DNA from: Platycnemis pennipes | Lineage: Eukaryota; Arthropoda; Insecta; Odonata; Platycnemididae | Direction: 5' to 3' | Length of the DNA stretch: 64,000 nucleotides | Assembly: GCA_933228895.1 (NCBI GenBank) | Contig: OW121847.1 | Span: 1,002,001 to 1,066,000 of the forward strand | Shown here: positions 21,846 through 31,070 of the stretch, in pieces | Numbering within the stretch: position 1 is the first letter of the stretch | Layout: each line of letters opens with the position of its first letter | Notes under the pieces: generated by a model | What the model saw: only the letters and a program-made list of their open reading frames with translations | Told to the model about the DNA's origin: nothing | The model's database searches: none | Program-made: the position numbers and the translations under genes

Positions 21846-23380
21846 GGTTCACTGTAAATATGGCGATGGTACGTTGGCGCGGTGGATGTGTGATTTCTAA
21901 GATTTTTGGAGTCGAACTCACGACCTCCGGGTGTGATGCGAGAACTGCTTCCAAAAGATCCTCATATCCTTTATACAGGGTAAAAAATTCACAGATCTGT
22001 CTCCAATAGTAAAACAGCAAATCGTGGTTCATTGTGAATATGGCGCGGTGGATGTGTAATTTCTAAGATTTTTGGAGTCGAACCCACGACCTCCGGGTGT
22101 GATGCGAGAACTGCTTCCAAAAGGCCCTCATATCCTTTATACAGGGTAAAAAATTCACAGATCTGTCTCCAATAGTAAAACAGCAAATCGTGGTTCATTG
22201 TAAATAAGGCGCGGTGGATGTGTAATTTCTAAGATTTTTGGAGTCGAACCCACGACCTCCGGGTGTGATGCGAGAACTGCTTCCAAAAGGCCCTCATATC
22301 CTTTATACAGGGTAAAAAATTCATAGATCTGTCTCCAATATTAAACAGCAAATCGTGGTTCATTGTAAACATGGCGCTGTGGATGTGTAATTTCTAAGAT
22401 TTTTGGAGTCGAACCCACGACCTCCGTGTGTGATGCGAGAACTGCTTCCAAAAGAACCTCATATCCTTTATACAGGGTAAAAAATTCATAGATCTGTCTC
22501 CAATATTAAACAGCAAATCGTGGTTCATTGTAAACATGGCGCGGTGGATGTGTAATTTCTAAGATTTTTGGAGTCGAACCCACGACCTCCGTGTGTGATG
22601 CGAGAACTGCTTCCAAAAGGCCCTCATATCCTTTATACAGGGTAAAAAATTCATAGATCTGTCTCCAATAGTAAAACAGGAAATCGTGGTTCATTGTAAA
22701 TATGGCGATGGTACGTTGGCGCGGTGGACGTGTAATTTCTAAGATTTGTGGAGTCGAACCCACGACCTCCGGGTGTGATGCGAGAACTGCTTCCAAAAGG
22801 CCCTCATATCCTTTATACAGGGTAAAAAATTCATATACCTGTCTCCAATAGTAAAACAGCAAATCGTGGTTCATTGTAAACATGGCGCGGTGGATGTGTA
22901 ATTTCTAAGATTTTTGGAGTCGAACCCACGACCTGCGGGTGTGATGCGAGAACTGTTTCCAAAAGGCCCTCATATCCTTTATACAGGGTAAAAAATTCAT
23001 AGATCTGTCTCCAATAGTAAAACAGCAAATCGTGGTTCATTGTAAATATGGCGCGGTGGATGTGTAATTTCTAAGATTTTTGGAGTCGAACCCACGACCT
23101 CCGGGTGTGATGCGAGAACTGCTTCCAAAAGGCTCTCATATCTTTTATACATAGTAAAAAATTCATATACCTGTCTTGAATAGTAAAACAGCAAATCGTG
23201 GTTCCTTGTAATGAAGGTGATGGTACGTTGGCGCGGTGGATGTGTGATTTCTAAGATTTTTGAAGTCGAACCCACGACCTCCAGGTGTGATGCAAGAACT
23301 GCTTCCAAAAGGCCCTTATATCCTTTATACAGGGTAAAAATTTCATAGATTTGTCTCCAATAGTAAAACAGCAAATTGTG
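21846..23380 (-). repeat. Right tandem array, inverted: tRNA-like units, about 9 copies
   Basis: The reverse complement of the left-array unit repeats here; the GGAGTCGAACCCACGACC landmark recurs about nine times between 21907 and 23275. Short units of about 167 bp (TATGGCGCGGTGG type) are commoner than the 180-bp type with the extra GATGGTACGTTGGC, the opposite of the left array. Several open frames on this strand encode the same repeated 60-residue peptide as the left array. With the left array this makes a very large interrupted inverted repeat. Confidence 0.85.
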
Positions 23381-23744
23381 GTTCTTTGCATCGATTACCT
23401 ACGTTTGTTTGCATGGGAAATTCGAATTCCCGCCGTTCCTCCGAAACAAAATGGCTAAATCAAGGTGCATCATGGGATCGTGTCACGACCTGATATACAC
23501 GGACCTTGGCCCCTCTAAGCCGCCTCGCGCCGGAGGCCCTCGTCTATCACCGAACTAGCCAGACCGCCACTGACTTTCCCCTACTCTCGTCACCTTATCA
23601 GCAGAGCACGTTTTTCTGTGGGGTGGGGAATGGAGGGGAAGGTGGATAGGCTCGCCAAAGGCTGGCGGAGAACCGAGGGGATCTCCAAGGTCGTGGCGGA
23701 TTCGAGAACTAAAAGACGCTTTTCGCCCGGAGTATACAGCCCCC

Positions 23745-23790
23745 TTAAGGGTGTTCAACGCATTTTGAATAGTCCGATTTAACGGCTTCT
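23745..23790 (+). repeat. Solo left end of the TTAA-element family
   Basis: This 46-bp block begins TTAA GGGTGTTCAACGC and matches 4849-4894, the left terminus of TTAA element copy 1, without a difference I can see. Beyond it the sequences diverge. On its other side, TATACAGCCCCC-TTAA resembles the inverted flank of the right end at 10992. It is either a truncated element or a terminus shared between family members with different interiors. Confidence 0.65.
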
Positions 23791-24816
23791 CATCTCACCA
23801 TGATCTCGCGGCTCTAGTAGTTCTTGTGAGTTGCCATCAGCGTCGCCACCATGGAAAGTGGAATGGGGAGTTGAGGGGAGGGACCTGATATGTCGCAGCT
23901 GGGATTTTTCGGGGGCGGCGACAGGAGGCCTTGCGAAATCCGCAACGCGATCAAGTTTCTCAGAACACAGATAAGGTCGAGAGCTCTCTTTTCGGAGCCG
24001 AGTGTGAATTGTTTTCCTCGTCTTCGTTGTGGTCGAGAGTAAGAAAGGTCAGCAATTACCTAAAATTGAAAACACCTAAAGGGTTCTGGGATTGTCGGCG
24101 TTGCCTTGGATTTGTAGTACAGTTTTTAGTGGTTGTCAAATGTTATGGACTGAAGTTATTAAATTAGTCATCCATGATTTATTTTAGCGGGATGCACGTT
24201 GCCCTCGTAAAGTAATTGTGAGCACTTTTAATGAGGTTAATTAAAATATCGTCTTTCCCCCTAGCATATGCGACTAACTATGACTCTCGTCTTTCATTAA
24301 TGTGAAAGTTCAATGTTATTTCTCTACAGTTTCCTACTATTTACAGGGCCAAAGCGCTCACATATTTTCCTCTAACTGTTACCAGAGTACTTTTACTTGA
24401 ATATCAATGGCGAAGGCAACAAAAAATTTCGTTTATGAACGTTGTGCATTTACGTTTTTCGGTTATCATTATGATTTTACGGTTAAATTGAATACGCTTT
24501 TATACACACCAGAAACGAAACGGACAAAACGGTATTAATGGTCAATGCTCCACATTTATTAACACGCCGTTTTAAATTGAGATTATTAGTGAAAAAACTT
24601 TTTTCTTCGCACGTAATTCACCATATTTACAATAATTCCCTCAATTAAACCCAATGACTGGTTTGACAGGGTTGAGTTCCGCCGTACTAAGGTGGAAGGT
24701 GAGTGAAATTCACACATTCAGGGTAAAGAGGCCAGTTTTCCCACTTACACAACTCTGATACTGAAATTCAAACCGCGATATCATGCCAAAGTGCTTCGTC
24801 CGGAATTGAATCTGTT
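23791..24816. other. Unassigned segment left of the LTR element
   Basis: I recognise no coding region here. The last roughly 100 bp belong to the repeat interrupted by the LTR element (see the SINE-like entry). The rest is AT-rich. Confidence 0.4.
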
Positions 24817-24820
24817 ACTG

Positions 24821-25657
24821 TGTCGTGTTGTCCTTTCGGGGAAGGGGAGCAATTCAAAGAATACGACGGGAGTCGATAAGGAGACAAGATTTATTATTGT
24901 ACAAGCAGTACGTGGGAGTCGTACTGAGGCCTAGCGGGGGATGGAGAGGGAGTAGCGGGAAAGGAACTTACTTTGCGCGGGGTCCGGCCAGGGGTCCCCA
25001 GATGCGTGGGCACAGGATGCGGGTGCGGGAAGCGGCGAGGGCGGGGTCCGAACAAGGGTCCCCAGAGGAGAAGGCGGCGGGGTCCGAACAAGGGTCCCCA
25101 GAGGAGAAGGCGGCGGGGTCCGAACAAGGGTCCCCAGAGGAGAAGGCGGCGGGGTCCGGCTAAAGTCCCCGGCGAAGGAAGGGAGTGTCGGGATCCTCCT
25201 TGGGCTCCCGGTGGGCAGGTATGGCGGGGTCCGGTGAAAGTCCCCAAGAGGCAAGGGTGTCGGGGTCCTGACTAGGGTCCCCAGGGGAAAGGTACTCGCC
25301 CGGAGTCCGTCTCGGTGCCCGCTTTTATACACGAGCACCGAGTAAGTATGCAAGGGTGGGGGGTGGAGGACCATACAGGATTCGAAGGGCGTCGGGAAGG
25401 TTCCAGGAAGTCTTAAAAGCCGAGGGAAAGTGGGAAATGGTGAGGAGGGCGGGGGAGGAAGAAGGGATTGGAACGTAGGTTTTCCCAGCGGAATCCGTCG
25501 CGGTCAGAGGCTTTCGGGTGCAGCTGCGAGGCAAGAAGCGTGCGTAGGAAGAATGGATCCTTGGGAATGATGAGGGAAGAACAGTTTGACGCGGCTCCAA
25601 GGGGTGGCTCGGCCTTTGCGCGCTTATTCGCCACGTTCGTGAACTGCCTTCCCCACA
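24821..25657 (-). repeat. 3' LTR
   Basis: 837 bp, TG...CA ended. On the minus strand it has a TATAAAAG box at 25322-25329 and an AATAAA signal at 24890-24895, so U3 is at the high-coordinate end. Three 36-bp GC-rich tandem units (GGGGTCCGAACAAGG...) run from 25043 to 25150. I found no difference from the 5' LTR. Confidence 0.9.
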
Positions 25658-25667
25658 TCATCCCCTC
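25658..25667 (-). promoter_or_regulatory. Polypurine tract
   Basis: On the minus strand GAGGGGATGA immediately precedes the 3' LTR, where a plus-strand primer tract is expected. Confidence 0.65.
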
Positions 25668-26546
25668 GGCAAACAAGGCTACGGGGGGGGGGGGATAGAA
25701 AGGATTGAGTGGCCTCAGTACGCTCGCGCGTCACATGGAAAATACACTAACATACACAAAGCACACTATACACAAAAAAAAGAATGGTTTTACATGCATT
25801 CGTTACAAAATACCCTTATCAGTATACCCTTTTTGTTTTAAAATACCCTTTTTGTTTTATCTGGTCTAAAATTATCTCCAGCACTAACAAGTAGAATTAA
25901 GACAAGATACTTTGAGCAGTACGCCAATCATTCCCAAATGACAATTAAGTTTGACATGAAGAAAGTATTTAGTCACATGAACAATACTAACCGAATTATC
26001 CGTGTCATTCATCTTATGTCAATAACTATTCCTCCTGTAGTTATCAAGGTGTATCAATATTAATTACAAAAATGTTAAATATTAGTCAATAAATTACAGA
26101 AAGAGCAAAATAACAGTTGGGAATGGACACTTCTCAACTGCAAAACCATGTCAATATGCACCATTAAACAAAACATTTACTCCGAGAAGTTTCAAACCAA
26201 AATCATAATGAATTAAAAGAATCATAACATGTCTTTTAAACTCCTTGAGAATGATGCTGCACTATTGCATTCTCAAATATTTACATCACGGTAAACCAGC
26301 TTGTCTTTTTCCAATGTGTTCACACCATCATTATGCGAGTTAGCACTGGTTTGACAGAAATCTAAAAATCACTTCCTCACTTCTTCTTATGCTATCATAT
26401 GCGAAATAACTATCTGACCGTCACTTCAACACAGTTTTCTTAAGAACCATTGGCCACATTCAGTTTAAAAAGTACGATATTACACAAAAAGATCAAGACA
26501 CAGCGGCTTATTCAAACATAATAGCACTATCCAACATTTTTCACCT
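25668..26546 (-). other. Non-coding internal region of the LTR element
   Basis: This lies between the end of pol and the polypurine tract. It is AT-rich, with a 12-13 G run near 25683, and no envelope-like or other coding frame is seen. Confidence 0.6.
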
Positions 26547-28958
26547 CTAATGAACATCTTCAATAGTAGTTCCGTCACGGAATTTCCAGCTGTTGCCACA
26601 TTCATTACATAGAAACTCACTCTGGCTTGACACTAGGGGGCAAGAGGTAGCAGGTAGAAAGCGGGGGGCACCGTCGGCGCGGAGCGACGCTTCGATCTCC
26701 GTTGTTCTCTCCTCTTCCTTCGGTAATTTAAGCGCCGGCGTTGCCTGTGTGTCTCCTGGTCCCATCCTCGCGGTGATGATGGCGGTGCCTCCGAGCGCAG
26801 CCCGAGGGGGGGGGTGGCACAGGTTTCCGTCCGCTGTCCCTCCGGCCACTGATGTCCCGTGGGGCTCCGCGGACGTAGCGGCTTGCGTGGTGTCTGTGGA
26901 GCCGTCGAGGAAGGTGGGAATATTTGGTAAGGGATCAGGCGGTAAAGGAAAAAGATTTCGCTGGTGAGCGATTAGGCGCCTTTCATTCTCCACCTGCCAA
27001 TAGCTACGGCAGAGATCCTTTGCGGTAAAATATTTCGCTCCTCCCAGCTGATCAAATGTTTTCTCGATGTTGGGGAGAGGAAAAACTTCCTTCTCTGTCA
27101 CACTGTTTAACGCGCGATAATCTACGCAGGGGCGATATTTCGGAGGTCCATCGGGGGAGGATTTCTTTTTGACAAGAATGAGTGGCGCGGCCCAAGCGCT
27201 TGTGGATGGCGAAATGACACCTTGAGCGAGCATCTCGTTAATTTCTTTCTCCAGAAATGGTCGAAGGGCGTGAGGAACACGATAGGGCTGTTTTTTAATG
27301 GGACGAGCATTCCCAACGTTAATAACATGCTTGACTAAGCCAGTGCATCCAAGTGGAGTTTTTCCATGAGCGAATATATCGGAATACTGTTCGATCAAGG
27401 TTTTCAAGGGGTCTCGAGCTTCTTCCGGTACGTTATCAAAATTAAAAAGTGACAACAATTCTCCAACTTCCGTTTCTTCCGGCCAGATGGGCGATTCTTC
27501 CTCTCCCTCTTGCATGGATAATATCTGACATTCGTCATCTATTTCCTTGACAGCAATTTCAGCGTTAGCTTTTAAGATTTGCTCAATATTAGTTAGATTG
27601 CACAAAAGAATGTTCACTGATCCATCGCTACAAACTTTTGACAACGACGGGAGCACAAATGTTCCTAGATCCGCTTCTTCCACAATGACAATTTTTCCGG
27701 CCAAATCTTGATTCCACGCGGAAATTAAAACTGCGGAAAACGGTGGAATTTTCACACGCTTTTTTATGTATGCAACTCCGCATTTTTCCTCATTTTGAAG
27801 ATACGAATTGGTTACTAGAGCCGTAGTAAAAGTTTTTGATGCAACATTTCCCTGATCATCATTATCCCAGAGATATTCTTCAACCGATAATGCGCGTTTC
27901 TCAGAAGTATCACGTATTATCTCTCCCTTTGTTCCAAGAGCCTCTTGTCCCTCTTGTACTTGCCTTTCGGCCGGGAAAATTTCACTGTGTTCAAACTCCG
28001 TTTTAGCGCAATGTTCTTCCACCGATTCCTTACTCCGCACATTTCCCTTTGTTCCAAGATCCTCTTGTACTTGCCTTTCGGCCGGGAAAATTTCATTCTG
28101 TACAAACTCAGTTTCAGCGCAATACTCCTCTACATAATCATTACTCCTCACATGTCCCTTTGTTCCAAGCTTCTCTTGTACTTGCCTTTCGGCCGGGAAG
28201 ATTTCGTTCTGATCCAACTCGGTTTTTGCGCAATCCTCAAATACTAACAATAAATTCGCTGCATCAAAATCATTCGTCTCTGGTGACTCATTTTCCAATT
28301 GTACCTCTAGCTCTTCGATATCAATTAAATTTTTAGCTATTTCGGGCGTCTTCCGCGGTAATAATGGCTCCGGTAATGTCTCGTTGTCCTCTTCTCTTAG
28401 AGAAGAAATTAAGTCCACGTGAAGTGCTGAACTCTCTACAGAACGTGAATGATCTTCCTCATTGTCGAAGGAAATTAATTGCATTTCATCGGAAGGCTCA
28501 TTTCTAGATTTTAATTTCACTGCGTGCTCGGGAGTTATTTTCATTGTGCCACTAGCTAAGCAAATTAGACTTCCATAATGCGTCATAAAGTCCAAGCCAA
28601 GGATACCGTCATATGTAGTCTCTCCCAAATCGACAACAAGAGCGTCGTGGGGGTAGGGGTGTCCATCAATAACAAACGGAATGTTACTTTGCCCCGAAGT
28701 TTGCAGACAATGGCCAGATGCGCTCTTGATTGGACGATGGTAGTCAAAAATCGGCAATTCGTGAGCTGGGAATATCCTCTTGTGAATGATCGTGACTGCT
28801 GCTCCGGTATCCACTAAAAAGCGGCAAGATGTTCCCAATATTTGCAGTGAAATGGTCCTGCCAGCCACGGGTGCGACTGCTAAAATTACTTCGTCCCCGA
28901 CCCCGCGGTCGGGGTTGCTCCATTTCCCGGGGCGGTGGATGTCCTTTTGGCCGGGCAA
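26547..28958 (-). CDS. Gypsy-type Pol: protease plus truncated RT, internally deleted
   Basis: 803 codons in the -1 frame relative to gag, opening at 28958 just after a stop in this frame, so expression would need -1 frameshifting in the 28886-28958 overlap. An aspartic protease is near residues 45-125 (FLVDTGAAVTIIHKR, later YDGILGLDFM). Three ~43-residue repeats with EIFPAERQVQE occupy about residues 240-345. An RT start follows, with PIKKQPYRVP, YRPCVDYRALN and FTAKDLCRSYWQVE at about residue 655. After that comes an unrelated Pro- and Thr-rich tail of about 145 residues ending in CNECGNSWKF. The RT YxDD motif, RNase H and integrase are absent. The join after QVEN (near 26988) looks like an in-frame deletion. 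Confidence 0.85.
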   Translation of the reverse strand: MPGQKDIHRPGKWSNPDRGVGDEVILAVAPVAGRTISLQILGTSCRFLVDTGAAVTIIHKRIFPAHELPIFDYHRPIKSASGHCLQTSGQSNIPFVIDGHPYPHDALVVDLGETTYDGILGLDFMTHYGSLICLASGTMKITPEHAVKLKSRNEPSDEMQLISFDNEEDHSRSVESSALHVDLISSLREEDNETLPEPLLPRKTPEIAKNLIDIEELEVQLENESPETNDFDAANLLLVFEDCAKTELDQNEIFPAERQVQEKLGTKGHVRSNDYVEEYCAETEFVQNEIFPAERQVQEDLGTKGNVRSKESVEEHCAKTEFEHSEIFPAERQVQEGQEALGTKGEIIRDTSEKRALSVEEYLWDNDDQGNVASKTFTTALVTNSYLQNEEKCGVAYIKKRVKIPPFSAVLISAWNQDLAGKIVIVEEADLGTFVLPSLSKVCSDGSVNILLCNLTNIEQILKANAEIAVKEIDDECQILSMQEGEEESPIWPEETEVGELLSLFNFDNVPEEARDPLKTLIEQYSDIFAHGKTPLGCTGLVKHVINVGNARPIKKQPYRVPHALRPFLEKEINEMLAQGVISPSTSAWAAPLILVKKKSSPDGPPKYRPCVDYRALNSVTEKEVFPLPNIEKTFDQLGGAKYFTAKDLCRSYWQVENERRLIAHQRNLFPLPPDPLPNIPTFLDGSTDTTQAATSAEPHGTSVAGGTADGNLCHPPPRAALGGTAIITARMGPGDTQATPALKLPKEEERTTEIEASLRADGAPRFLPATSCPLVSSQSEFLCNECGNSWKFRDGTTIEDVH
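27930..28240 (-). repeat. Three in-frame repeats in pol spacer
   Basis: Units of roughly 115-130 bp each encode C-A-(K/E)-T-E...(E/S)EIFPAERQVQE..GTKG. Nucleotide landmarks CTTGCCTTTCGGCCGGGAA recur near 27959, 28070 and 28181 on the plus strand. They lie between the protease and RT parts of pol and keep the frame open. Confidence 0.8.
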
Positions 28959-30106
28959 TCAATAGGACGGTGACCGGTCAATTTGCAAATGCCACAGCAT
29001 AGAAGCGGGCAATCTTTTGAAAAATGGGAGCTGTCTCCGCAATTATAACAGCCTCGTGATCGACAATTTCTTGATATGTGGCCTGCTCGCCCGCAAGAGT
29101 AGCAAGATCGGCTGGCGGTTAGTCTTTGAGCTGGAATGGGAATCTCCCTACGAGCTGCCGGTGGTGCTTGGGGGTGGGGAGGGCGAACGTTTTGGTGACT
29201 GTCAATGTGATGCACTTGTGGAATACGGTGTGAGGATAGGGGAAGTTGTGGAATAGTTCTCACAGACGGGTGATGCATACCTCTCGTCGTCAGGGAATCA
29301 TAGTCGCACGCGTGCACATATTGTGCGTCTATATTTTTAGCAGCATAACTCCTGACGGTGGATTCTTCCTGGAGTGCAAATTCTTCTGCTTCCAGCATAT
29401 TTCTTGGGTTCCTCACGTGAACAAAACGGCCTATTTCCTCGCGCAAGCCAGATAGGAATTGCATTAAAAGTCTATTCTCCAGCATTGCTTGCGTCACCTC
29501 AGAGGTCCGATCGGAAAATGTCTCATTTAGTTGCCGCGCGATTTTCCGAAGGCGAGTCGCGTAGTTGGAGACAGATTCAAGAGGCTGCTGGATGCAATTC
29601 GAGAATAAACGTTCAAGTGATAAAGGCGAGATACGGGATGTGAACCTTCGTTTTAAATATTTAGTAAATTCTTCCAAGGATATGAGGACGTGCGGATTCG
29701 CTGAAACATATTCGGCGGCAGAACCTCCTAAGCGCAATCGAGCGACACCCAGCGTTTGATTATCCGTCCAAGCACTGAGATGACTCGTGAGTGTCAACTT
29801 TTCTAAAAAGTTTTCCACTGAAACTTCGTCGTCGCCGCTAAAAAGGGGTATGAAATACACTTGTCCGCCAAGCGTGTTTGCTATAACGGAACTCCTTGTG
29901 GTAGGGGGCGAATTAGCGATATCTTCCGCCGGGTTGGGGAGTATAGAGTTAACAGTGGGAGTGAAATCGATAAAATTTGTACATTGCTCTTGTCTACCGA
30001 GGGAAGATATATCCCGTGGAAAGGAAAAATTTCTTTGTAACCAAGCCATTACAAGTACATTCAGCAGAACACAAAAAATCAAACTAAAACCGTATGGAAA
30101 GTTCAC
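28886..30106 (-). CDS. Gypsy-type Gag with three zinc knuckles
   Basis: An intact frame of 406 codons from 30106. The Met at 30049 (MAWLQRNF) is a likelier start, because the first 19 residues are a hydrophobic extension. The capsid-like middle contains FSGDDEVSVENFLEKL and FLSGLREEIGRFV, typical of gypsy-type retrotransposon Gag. The C-terminus has three CX2CX4HX4C knuckles: CYSCGRAGHISRNC, CYNCGDSSHFSKDC and CGICKLTGHRPIDC. Gag coats and packages element RNA. An intact Gag beside a deleted Pol suggests this copy could be mobilised with Pol supplied in trans. The end overlaps pol by 73 bp. Confidence 0.92.
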   Translation of the reverse strand: MNFPYGFSLIFCVLLNVLVMAWLQRNFSFPRDISSLGRQEQCTNFIDFTPTVNSILPNPAEDIANSPPTTRSSVIANTLGGQVYFIPLFSGDDEVSVENFLEKLTLTSHLSAWTDNQTLGVARLRLGGSAAEYVSANPHVLISLEEFTKYLKRRFTSRISPLSLERLFSNCIQQPLESVSNYATRLRKIARQLNETFSDRTSEVTQAMLENRLLMQFLSGLREEIGRFVHVRNPRNMLEAEEFALQEESTVRSYAAKNIDAQYVHACDYDSLTTRGMHHPSVRTIPQLPLSSHRIPQVHHIDSHQNVRPPHPQAPPAARREIPIPAQRLTASRSCYSCGRAGHISRNCRSRGCYNCGDSSHFSKDCPLLCCGICKLTGHRPIDCPAKRTSTAPGNGATPTAGSGTK

Positions 30107-30178
30107 TTGAAATTATTCACTAATATCGACTCCCTAAAATAAAATAAGTCAAACAGAAATATAATTTCTGTATTTACA

Positions 30179-30188
30179 CCTGACACCA
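30179..30188 (-). promoter_or_regulatory. Primer binding site, tRNA-Leu type
   Basis: On the minus strand, two bases after the 5' LTR, is TGGTGTCAGG. This is complementary to a tRNA 3' end of CCTGACACCA, which fits tRNA-Leu isoacceptors whose acceptor stem starts GTCAGG. Confidence 0.7.
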
Positions 30189-30190
30189 AA

Positions 30191-31027
30191 TGTCGTGTTG
30201 TCCTTTCGGGGAAGGGGAGCAATTCAAAGAATACGACGGGAGTCGATAAGGAGACAAGATTTATTATTGTACAAGCAGTACGTGGGAGTCGTACTGAGGC
30301 CTAGCGGGGGATGGAGAGGGAGTAGCGGGAAAGGAACTTACTTTGCGCGGGGTCCGGCCAGGGGTCCCCAGATGCGTGGGCACAGGATGCGGGTGCGGGA
30401 AGCGGCGAGGGCGGGGTCCGAACAAGGGTCCCCAGAGGAGAAGGCGGCGGGGTCCGAACAAGGGTCCCCAGAGGAGAAGGCGGCGGGGTCCGAACAAGGG
30501 TCCCCAGAGGAGAAGGCGGCGGGGTCCGGCTAAAGTCCCCGGCGAAGGAAGGGAGTGTCGGGATCCTCCTTGGGCTCCCGGTGGGCAGGTATGGCGGGGT
30601 CCGGTGAAAGTCCCCAAGAGGCAAGGGTGTCGGGGTCCTGACTAGGGTCCCCAGGGGAAAGGTACTCGCCCGGAGTCCGTCTCGGTGCCCGCTTTTATAC
30701 ACGAGCACCGAGTAAGTATGCAAGGGTGGGGGGTGGAGGACCATACAGGATTCGAAGGGCGTCGGGAAGGTTCCAGGAAGTCTTAAAAGCCGAGGGAAAG
30801 TGGGAAATGGTGAGGAGGGCGGGGGAGGAAGAAGGGATTGGAACGTAGGTTTTCCCAGCGGAATCCGTCGCGGTCAGAGGCTTTCGGGTGCAGCTGCGAG
30901 GCAAGAAGCGTGCGTAGGAAGAATGGATCCTTGGGAATGATGAGGGAAGAACAGTTTGACGCGGCTCCAAGGGGTGGCTCGGCCTTTGCGCGCTTATTCG
31001 CCACGTTCGTGAACTGCCTTCCCCACA
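30191..31027 (-). repeat. 5' LTR
   Basis: 837 bp, TG...CA ended and apparently identical to the 3' LTR. TATAAAAG at 30692-30699 and AATAAA at 30260-30265 on the minus strand mark likely promoter and polyadenylation signals. The three 36-bp repeats are at 30413-30520. Confidence 0.9.
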
Positions 31028-31070
31028 ACTGAACGCTCTACCCACTGGGCTACTATGCACTCACTAGTTA

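Larger units (their letters stand above)
18420..23590. mobile_element. Foldback-like element with opposed tandem arrays
   Basis: The outer flanks are inverted copies. ATATCAGGTCGTGACACG at 18519-18536 is mirrored at about 23488-23505, and the TTTCCCATGCAAACAAACG region (about 18591) is mirrored at about 23402-23422. Inside them sit a plus-oriented array of about 10 repeat units (18637-20445), a spacer (20446-21845) and a minus-oriented array of about 9 units (21846-23380). Long TIRs made of internal tandem repeats around a short centre are the architecture of foldback (FB/Galileo-like) elements. No transposase is recognised inside, and I found no clear target duplication, so the outermost limits are uncertain. 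Confidence 0.65.
24821..31027 (-). mobile_element. Gypsy-type LTR retrotransposon, young, pol-deleted
   Basis: Two 837-bp direct repeats (24821-25657 and 30191-31027), starting TGTCGT and ending CCACA, bound a minus-strand gag-pol. ACTG occurs just outside both ends (24817-24820 and 31028-31031), a 4-bp target duplication. A tRNA-Leu-type primer site and a purine tract lie inside the LTRs. Gag and protease frames are open, but pol stops being RT-like after its first Asp motif, so RT completion, RNase H and integrase are missing. It is therefore non-autonomous but, judging from its matching LTRs, recently mobilised. It interrupts a SINE-like repeat. Confidence 0.9.
24740..31070 (-). repeat. 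tRNA-related SINE-like repeat split by the LTR element
   Basis: Right of the insertion, 31028-31065 reads on the minus strand AGTAGCCCAGTGGGTAGAGC, which is a near-perfect tRNA A-box. Left of it, near 24765-24782, the minus strand has GCGGTTTGAATTTC, a weak B-box. The two halves meet at the ACTG duplicated by the LTR insertion. A-to-B spacing after removing the insert is longer than in a tRNA, which fits a degenerate tRNA-derived SINE more than a tRNA gene. Only the flanks (24740-24820 and 31028-31070) belong to this feature. Confidence 0.35.

Noticed and set aside
18637..23380. CRISPR-like regular array
   Set aside because: Units are ~180 bp with no unique spacers, occur in opposed orientation, and lie in eukaryotic transposon sequence.
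24825..25374. Open frames of 100-147 codons on both strands in the LTR
   Set aside because: They overlap the 36-bp GC-rich tandem repeats, recur identically in the other LTR, and encode low-complexity Gly/Arg/Pro-rich peptides; they are shadows of the LTR.
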